Positions 58,852 through 64,000 of a stretch of 64,000 nucleotides of DNA are shown here, piece after piece. The translations under genes were made by a program, and so were the position numbers. The notes below the pieces were generated by a model. The model had not been told where the DNA came from. It was given only the letters and a program-made list of their open reading frames with translations, and ran no database searches. The stretch is from Streptomyces mashuensis (lineage in GTDB: Bacteria; Actinomycetota; Actinomycetes; Streptomycetales; Streptomycetaceae): the NCBI RefSeq assembly GCF_014654785.1, contig NZ_BNBD01000008.1:124001-188000 (forward strand), in the 5' to 3' direction. The number at the start of each line of letters is the position of its first letter. Position 1 is the stretch's first letter.

Positions 58852-60039
58852 ATGCTGTCCGAGAAGTCAGCCGAAACGATCCGCGCAACCCTGCCCGCCG
58901 TCGGCGGCGCCATCGGTGACATCACCGCCGTCTTCTACGACCGGCTCTTCGACGCCCACCCCGAGCTGCTGCGGGACCTGTTCAACCGCGGCAACCAGGC
59001 CAACGGCACGCAGCGGCAGGCGCTCGCCGGCTCCATCGCGGCCTTCGCCACCGCCCTGCTGGAGCACCCGGACGTCCGGCCCGACGCCATGCTCGACCGC
59101 ATCGCCCACAAGCACGCCTCGCTCGGCGTCACCCGCGAGCAGTACCAGGTCGTCCACACCCACCTGTTCGCCGCCATCGTCCAGGTGCTCGGCGAGGCCG
59201 TCACCGAGGAGGTCGCCGCCGCCTGGGACGAGGTGTACTGGCTGATGGCCAACGCGCTGATCGCCATCGAGGCCCGCCTGTACGAGCAGGCCGGCGCCCG
59301 CGACGGCGACACGTGGCGCCCGTACCGCGTGGTGAGCCGCACCCCGGAGACCGACGACGTCATGACCTTCCGGGTGGAGCCGGCCGACGGCTCGGCCGTC
59401 CCGGCCTCCCGCCCCGGCCAGTACGTCTCCGTCCAGGTCGAGCTGGCGGACGGCGCCCGCCAGATACGCCAGTACAGCCTGTCCGGAAACCCGGGCGACG
59501 CGCTCCAGTTCACCGTCAGGAAGGTCACCGACGAGCCCCGCGGCGAGGTCTCCCACCACCTGCACGAGCAGGTGCGGGAGGGCGGTCTGCTGCGGGTGAG
59601 CGCGCCCTTCGGCGACGTCACGCTCGACGAGGACGACACACCGGTGCTGCTCGCCTCGGCGGGCATCGGCTGCACCCCGATGATCTCCATGCTCGGCCAC
59701 CTGGTGAACACCGGGTCGCAGCGCCGGGTCGTCGCCGTCCACGCCGACCGCACGCAGAGCAGCCACGCCTTCCGCGCGGACCTCGAGGAGCTGGTGGCGA
59801 AGCTGCCGGACGGCACCGCCCACGTCTGGTACGAGCAGCCCGAGGGCCCCTGGCCGGCCGAGCGCACCGGCCTGGTGGACCTCACCACCGTGCCGCTGCC
59901 GGCGGACACCACTGCCTACCTGTGCGGCCCGCTGCCGTTCCTGCGCGCGGTCCGCACGCAGCTGCTGGAGCTCGGCATCCCGGCGTCCCGCATCCACTAC
60001 GAGGTCTTCGGCCCCGACCTCTGGCTCGGCCGGAACTGA
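58852..60039 (+). CDS. hmpA: Flavohemoglobin (nitric oxide dioxygenase)
   Basis: 395 residues from ATG 58852 (MLSEKSAETIRATLPAVGGA), with GGAGG six bases upstream; an earlier in-frame ATG at 58801 would place the NsrR site inside the gene. Globin domain: VFYDRLF (B10 Tyr29), QRQAL (E7 Gln54) and the proximal heme His88 in AHKHASLGV. FAD domain: RQYSLSG. NAD(P)H domain: LASAGIGCTPMISML and the C-terminal YEVFGPDLW. It converts NO to nitrate using O2 and NAD(P)H. Controlled by the adjacent NsrR. Confidence 0.94.
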   Translation: MLSEKSAETIRATLPAVGGAIGDITAVFYDRLFDAHPELLRDLFNRGNQANGTQRQALAGSIAAFATALLEHPDVRPDAMLDRIAHKHASLGVTREQYQVVHTHLFAAIVQVLGEAVTEEVAAAWDEVYWLMANALIAIEARLYEQAGARDGDTWRPYRVVSRTPETDDVMTFRVEPADGSAVPASRPGQYVSVQVELADGARQIRQYSLSGNPGDALQFTVRKVTDEPRGEVSHHLHEQVREGGLLRVSAPFGDVTLDEDDTPVLLASAGIGCTPMISMLGHLVNTGSQRRVVAVHADRTQSSHAFRADLEELVAKLPDGTAHVWYEQPEGPWPAERTGLVDLTTVPLPADTTAYLCGPLPFLRAVRTQLLELGIPASRIHYEVFGPDLWLGRN

Positions 60040-60114
60040 CCCGGCCGACTGCTTGTCCGCACCACGCACGCGGGGCGCGCCGCTCCGCGTGCGCATTGCT
60101 GATAGGCAGTCAGG

Positions 60115-61311
60115 GTGCAGCAGGACACCACCGGCCGGCCGTTCCTCCTGGCCGCCTACGCCTTCGCCGTCGCCATGTGCGGCACCACCCTGCCCACGCC
60201 GCTGTACCAGTACTACCAGCGGCAGTTGGGGTTCTCCCCGCTCATGGTGACGGTGATCTTCGCCGTGTACGCGGTCGGCGTCATCGTGGCGCTGCTCCTG
60301 CTGGGGCAGGTGTCCGACAGCGTCGGCAGACGGCCGGTCCTGCTGGCGGGGCTGGCGCTGTCGGCGCTGAGCGCGGCGTGCTTCCTCTTCGAACGGGGGC
60401 TGCCGGAGCTGTTCGCCGGGCGGGTGCTGTCGGGCCTGTCCGCCGGGCTGTTCACGGGGACCGCCACGGCCGCCGTGGTGGAGCTCGCCCCACGGCGGTG
60501 GGCCGGCGCCGCGACGCTGGCCGCCACCGCCGCCAACATGGGCGGGCTGGGCAGCGGCCCCCTGCTGGCCGGCCTGCTGGCGCAGTACGCGCCGGACCCG
60601 CTGCGGCAGGTGTTCCTCGTGGACCTCGCGCTCGTGGCGGTGGCCGTCGTGGGCGTCCTGCTGATCCCGGAGACGGTACGGGACCGGGGCCGGGGCGCGG
60701 CGTTGCGCCCGCGGCGCCTGCACGTGCCGCCGTCGGTGCGCCCCGCGTTCGTACCGGCGGCGATGGCGGGGTTCGCCGGTTTCGCCACGATGGGCCTCTT
60801 CACCTCGGTGGCGCCGAGCTTCCTGAGCGACGTGGTGGGCATCGGTGCCCCGGCGGTCTCCGGCACCGTCGTCTTCGTTCTCTTCGCCGCCTCGACGGCC
60901 GGCCAGATGCTGATGGGGCGCGTCGGGGTGCACCGTGCGCTGCCGTGGGGCTGCGTGGTGCTCGTCGCCGGCATGGCCGTGATCTTCGCGTCCCTCCTGG
61001 CGGCGTCGCTTCCGCTGATGGTGGCGGGCGCGGTGGTCGCGGGCACCGGCCAGGGGCTGTCGTTCCGGGCGGGCGTCACGGCGGTCGGCGCGTACAGCCC
61101 GCCGGAGCGGCGGGCGGAGGTGACGTCCGCGCTGTTCGTGGTGCTGTACGTGGCGATCTCGATCCCGGTGGTCGGGGTCGGGGCGATGGCCGTCGCCCTG
61201 GGACTGCGGCTGTCGGGGCTGGTGTTCACCGCGTGCGTCGCGCTGCTGGCGGCCACGACGGCGGTACTGCTCGCATTGCGGCCGGTGGAGAGCGGCGCCG
61301 GCGCGGGGTAG
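60115..61311 (+). CDS. MFS transporter (DHA1-like)
   Basis: 398 residues from GTG 60115 (VQQDTTGRPFLLAAYAFAVA). Twelve predicted TM helices, with the loop motif LLLGQVSDSVGRRPVLLAGLA (motif A) and GGLGSGPLLAGLLAQYAP in TM5. It probably exports a small molecule. It lies 75 bp after hmpA on the same strand with no clear terminator between, so read-through from the NO-responsive promoter is possible but unproven. Confidence 0.87.
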   Translation: MQQDTTGRPFLLAAYAFAVAMCGTTLPTPLYQYYQRQLGFSPLMVTVIFAVYAVGVIVALLLLGQVSDSVGRRPVLLAGLALSALSAACFLFERGLPELFAGRVLSGLSAGLFTGTATAAVVELAPRRWAGAATLAATAANMGGLGSGPLLAGLLAQYAPDPLRQVFLVDLALVAVAVVGVLLIPETVRDRGRGAALRPRRLHVPPSVRPAFVPAAMAGFAGFATMGLFTSVAPSFLSDVVGIGAPAVSGTVVFVLFAASTAGQMLMGRVGVHRALPWGCVVLVAGMAVIFASLLAASLPLMVAGAVVAGTGQGLSFRAGVTAVGAYSPPERRAEVTSALFVVLYVAISIPVVGVGAMAVALGLRLSGLVFTACVALLAATTAVLLALRPVESGAGAG

Positions 61312-61393
61312 CGGGCATGCCGGGGGCCGCGCGCCCCGGTGACGCCGTGCGGCGCGCCCTCAACGCCCCACCCTCACGCCGTCGCGCTCGCCT

Positions 61394-61816
61394 TCAGGGC
61401 CGGTCGAGCACGATCGAGTTGATGGGTGTGAAGTCGAGCTGGATGGCCATGCGCGGCAGGATCTGCTTGGTGCAGTTCACGCCGTTGTAGCGGGTGCACG
61501 TCTCGGCCCAGGCGTTCGGCGACGAGTCGGGGGTCTGGTTGTTCGCCAGCCAGTGCAGACCGACGACGTTGCTGAGGTTGTGGGCGCCGTAGCTCCAGTA
61601 GACGTTGGTGATCCTCTTCGGGTCGAGCCCCGACCAGCCGCTCTCGGCGTCCCGGGCGTAGAGGCAGACCGCCCCGGCCGGGCACCCGTAGTACGCGTCC
61701 TGGGCCCGGGCCGGGGTGGCCGTCGCGAGGCCGGTGACCAGGGCTGTCGCCAGCAGGGCACTGACGGTGCCGGGCATCGCGCCGCGCCTCCGGCGGCCGT
61801 GCGTCCTGGTGCGCAT
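61394..61816 (-). CDS. Secreted peptidase inhibitor I36-like protein
   Basis: 140 residues from ATG 61816 (MRTRTHGRRRRGAMPGTVSA). A signal peptide ends near PARAQDA. The mature part starts YYGCPAGAVCLYARDAESGW, the hallmark CPxGxVCLY pattern of Streptomyces I36/SMI-like secreted inhibitors, and has two further cysteines (ETCTRYNGVNCTK). Such proteins inhibit metalloproteases in known cases. The gene is transcribed toward the MFS gene. Confidence 0.8.
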   Translation of the reverse strand: MRTRTHGRRRRGAMPGTVSALLATALVTGLATATPARAQDAYYGCPAGAVCLYARDAESGWSGLDPKRITNVYWSYGAHNLSNVVGLHWLANNQTPDSSPNAWAETCTRYNGVNCTKQILPRMAIQLDFTPINSIVLDRP

Positions 61817-61952
61817 GATGTCCCCCCACGTGAACCATGGTGCGCCGAATGCGTCTCGGACCTGACGTGACATCATTTGCTCGAACACGATGGGCGCGGC
61901 CAGTGCAGATCCGGTCAACCCGCCCCCGGCCCACGGATGGAGGAGACCGACG

Positions 61953-63113
61953 GTGACCGAGTGGATCAGCACCCCCGTCGAGCCCGGCCTGCTGCGCGGC
62001 GCACTCGAGACGGAACGCACACCGCACGGCCTGCTGCCGCACCGGCTGCCCGCACGGGCCCGGCGGCAGTTCCCCGACCCGGCGCTGGCCCTGATCGAGA
62101 GCCAGCCCGCCGGCGTACGGCTGGCCTTCCGTACCCGGGCCACCGTCGTCGAACTGGACGTCCTCGCCACGAAGACCGTCTACCGCAACGCGCCGCCCCG
62201 GCCGGAGAGCGTGTACGACCTGGTCGTCGACGGCCGCCCGGCCGGCAGCGCCACGGCGGACGGCGGCAACGTCCTCGTCGTCGACATGTTCACGCAGGAC
62301 GTCGAGCAGCGCCCCGGCCCGCCGGGCACCGTGCGCTTCGCCGGACTGCCCGCGCGCGACAAGGACGTCGAGATCTGGCTGCCGCTGTCGGAGATCGCGG
62401 AGCTGATCGCCCTGCGCACCGACGCGCCGGTGGAGCCCGCGCCGGACCGGGGCCGCCGGGTGTGGCTGCACCACGGCAGTTCCATCAGCCACGGGTCCAT
62501 GGCCGGGCGCCCGACCGCCACGTGGCCGGTCGTGGCCGCCGGCCTCGGCGACGTCGAGCTGATCAACCTGGGCCTCGGCGGCAACGCGCTGCTGGACCCG
62601 TTCGTCGCCCGTACCCTGCGCGACACCCCCGCCGACCTGATCAGCATCAAGATCGGCATCAATCTGGTCAACACCGACCTGATGCGGGTGCGGGCCTTCG
62701 GCCCCGCCGTCCACGGCTTCCTCGACACCGTCCGCGAGGGGCACCCGGACACGCCGCTGCTGGTCGTCTCGCCCGTCCTGTGCCCCATGCACGAGGACAC
62801 GCCCGGGCCCACCGCACCCGACTTCGGTGACGGGAAGCTGCGGTTCCGGGCCGCGGGCGACCCGGCCGGCCGTGCCGCCGGGCAGCTGACGCTCAACGTC
62901 GTCCGGGACCAGCTCGCCCGCATCACCGCGCTGCGGGCCGAGGACGATCCCCACCTGCACTACGTCGACGGGCGCTCGCTCTACGGCGAGGCGGACTTCG
63001 CCGAGCTGCCGCTGCCGGACGGGCTCCACCCCGACACCGCCGGTCACCAGCGCATCGGCGAGCGCTTCGCCGAGCACGCCTTCGGCGCGGAAGGACCGTT
63101 CGCCGCTGCCTGA
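61953..63113 (+). CDS. SGNH/GDSL-type esterase with N-terminal beta-sandwich
   Basis: 386 residues from GTG 61953 (VTEWISTPVEPGLLRGALET), with GGAGGAGA seven bases upstream. An N-terminal jelly-roll-like part (about 10-160; RLAFRTRATVVELDVLATKTVY) precedes an SGNH hydrolase domain: block I HHGSSISHG (Ser), II NLGLGGNALLDP, III KIGINLVN and V LPDGLHPDTAGH (Asp, His). There is no signal peptide, so it is probably cytosolic. This layout resembles acetyl-xylan/lipid esterases of the SGNH_hydro type. No operon partner. Confidence 0.85.
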   Translation: MTEWISTPVEPGLLRGALETERTPHGLLPHRLPARARRQFPDPALALIESQPAGVRLAFRTRATVVELDVLATKTVYRNAPPRPESVYDLVVDGRPAGSATADGGNVLVVDMFTQDVEQRPGPPGTVRFAGLPARDKDVEIWLPLSEIAELIALRTDAPVEPAPDRGRRVWLHHGSSISHGSMAGRPTATWPVVAAGLGDVELINLGLGGNALLDPFVARTLRDTPADLISIKIGINLVNTDLMRVRAFGPAVHGFLDTVREGHPDTPLLVVSPVLCPMHEDTPGPTAPDFGDGKLRFRAAGDPAGRAAGQLTLNVVRDQLARITALRAEDDPHLHYVDGRSLYGEADFAELPLPDGLHPDTAGHQRIGERFAEHAFGAEGPFAAA

Positions 63114-63203
63114 CGGGCGGCGGACACGTGAGGAGGGTGTTTGCCCCGCGCCTCGCGAGGAAGACGGCAGGAGTCCGACCGAAGCGACAGCTGGGAGGAA
63201 AGG

Positions 63204-63377
63204 ATGAGTGCCGAGAAGAAGGCCGAGCACCTGACCGAGAAGGCCAAGGGCAAGGTCAAGGAAGCCACGGGCGCCGTCACCGGCAACGACTCCAAGAGGG
63301 CCCAGGGCAAGGGCGAACAGGCCAAGGCGGACGTCAAGCAGGCCGGTGAGCACGCCAAGGACGCCTTCCGGCACTGA
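63204..63377 (+). CDS. CsbD-family small stress protein
   Basis: 57 residues from ATG 63204 (MSAEKKAEHLTEKAKGKVKE), with GGGAGGAAAGG upstream. The sequence KAKGKVKEATGAVTGNDSKRAQGKGEQAKADVKQAGEHAKDAF is the CsbD signature, an extended charged helical protein. CsbD is induced by general stress (sigma B in Bacillus); its biochemical role is unknown. Terminator follows. Confidence 0.92.
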   Translation: MSAEKKAEHLTEKAKGKVKEATGAVTGNDSKRAQGKGEQAKADVKQAGEHAKDAFRH

Positions 63378-63416
63378 CCCCGGCCCCTGCCGGGCCGGTG
63401 ACGTGCGCGTGGGGCG

Positions 63417-63448
63417 GCGGGCCCCCGGCCTCCGGGCCGGGGGCCCGC
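63417..63448. terminator. Bidirectional terminator between CsbD and GNAT genes
   Basis: GCGGGCCCCCGGCC (63417-63430) and GGCCGGGGGCCCGC (63435-63448): perfect 14-bp stem with a TCCG loop between convergent genes. Confidence 0.82.
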
Positions 63449-63458
63449 CCGCGCCCGC

Positions 63459-63950
63459 TCAGCGCAGCGCCTTGGCCATCACCAGCTCCCTGGTCACGCC
63501 GTCCGGCAGCAGGGGGCCGTGTTCCGTCGTGACGGCGAAGCCGTGGCGGCGGTACAGCGCCATCGCGTGGTCGTTGCCCGGGATCACGGTCAGCCGCAGC
63601 GTCGCGGCACCGGATCCGCGGGCCCACGCCTCGACCGCCCCCAGCAGCAGGTCGCCGGCCCCGCGGCCCCGTACGCGGGAGCCGGCCCACAGCGACCGCA
63701 GCTCGCTCACCCCGTCGCCCACCGGCACTCCCCGGGCCAGGCCCACGCCCCGGCCGTCCAGGAACGCCACGAGGTGGTGGGCGCCGGGCCGGCCGAACCG
63801 GGCGCGCCACTCCTCCTCGCCGCCGCGGTGCCAGTCCGCGACCCGCGCCTTGAAGGCGTGCGGCGACTCGGTGAGGGCGGCGACCCGCAGATCCCGCCAC
63901 AACGGCCAGTCGTCGGTGGTCACCACGCGCAACGTCACCATGCGGCCCAT
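63459..63950 (-). CDS. GNAT-family N-acetyltransferase
   Basis: 163 residues from ATG 63950 (MGRMVTLRVVTTDDWPLWRD); an internal ATG nine bases later is an alternative. The acetyl-CoA site is SLWAGSRVRGRGAGDLLLGAVEAWA (motif A, RGxGxG), and the C-terminal LRLTVIPGNDHAMALYRRHGF is motif B. Substrate is not readable. The gene is complete within the window; the 50 bases beyond it contain nothing recognisable. Confidence 0.88.
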   Translation of the reverse strand: MGRMVTLRVVTTDDWPLWRDLRVAALTESPHAFKARVADWHRGGEEEWRARFGRPGAHHLVAFLDGRGVGLARGVPVGDGVSELRSLWAGSRVRGRGAGDLLLGAVEAWARGSGAATLRLTVIPGNDHAMALYRRHGFAVTTEHGPLLPDGVTRELVMAKALR

Positions 63951-64000
63951 GGTGCCGCATCGGGGCGACGGTGCCTCATCGGGGCGGGGCGGGCCCTGCC

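Noticed and set aside
1..64000. tRNA, rRNA or tmRNA genes
   Set aside because: I saw no cloverleaf with a GTTCGA-type T-loop and CCA-end context, and no rRNA sequence; a tRNAscan run would be decisive.

Overview
The window is about 73% G+C, with the codon bias, GTG starts, 4-nt ATGA/GTGA gene overlaps and gene families (TerD, CsbD, ALF-repeat, DUF4360, TIGR00027 methyltransferases, NsrR/HmpA, HbpS/SenS/SenR) expected of a Streptomyces-like actinomycete. It looks like a variable part of the chromosome: many single-gene units with their own regulators, several decayed genes, and no rRNA, tRNA, CRISPR array, phage or intact insertion sequence that I can recognise. All calls come from reading the sequence; no database search was run.

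Layout. 1-3.3 kb: an alpha/beta-hydrolase fragment, two metallo-beta-lactamase-fold hydrolases and a phosphotransferase, all on the minus strand; the second hydrolase has a double palindromic operator. 3.5-7.4 kb: a 1299-residue HTH-NTPase-WD40 protein, divergent from a TIGR00027 methyltransferase. 8.4-14.6 kb: a methyltransferase/TetR pair and a TetR/amine-oxidase pair, each with readable operators, a dienelactone-hydrolase-like protein lacking its nucleophile, and gene remnants (NUDIX, metallo-beta-lactamase, DUF3631). 15.5-21.8 kb: the most interesting block, a translationally coupled run (KAS III, glycosyltransferase, AMP ligase, partial glycosyltransferase, P450) plus an NAD-epimerase. 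The ligase and epimerase resemble OleC and OleD, so I infer an undescribed head-to-head fatty-acyl condensation pathway (beta-lactone or beta-hydroxy lipid type) with glycosylation and oxidation added. A decayed tandem array copied from the P450 3' end separates the epimerase from the rest.

22-28 kb: a two-component system with an unusual kinase tail, followed by an ABC exporter; TCTGCC/GGCAGA inverted repeats flank the pair. 28-36 kb: secreted ALF-repeat protein, VOC protein, a broken DUF1963 gene, a two-TM protein of unknown function, an Nramp-related transporter with a leader peptide and mutually exclusive RNA stems, and a MocR/MFS pair. 36-46.5 kb: secreted SGNH hydrolase with FG-GAP repeats, DUF2243-CtaG, two DUF4360 proteins, SenR-SenS-HbpS redox/heme sensing, an O-methyltransferase behind an iron box, and a secreted phospholipase A2. 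46.5-64 kb: DJ-1/GlxA regulators, drug exporters, LysR regulators, a tautomerase, a SEDS protein, a TerD protein with a long tail, the NsrR-HmpA nitric oxide module, an SGNH esterase, CsbD and a GNAT acetyltransferase.

How the parts work together. Most transcription units are regulator-target pairs whose operators can be read directly. Stress themes recur: nitric oxide (NsrR/HmpA), heme and iron (HbpS/SenSR, iron box), metal uptake (Nramp-related) and envelope stress (TCS-ABC, TerD, CsbD).
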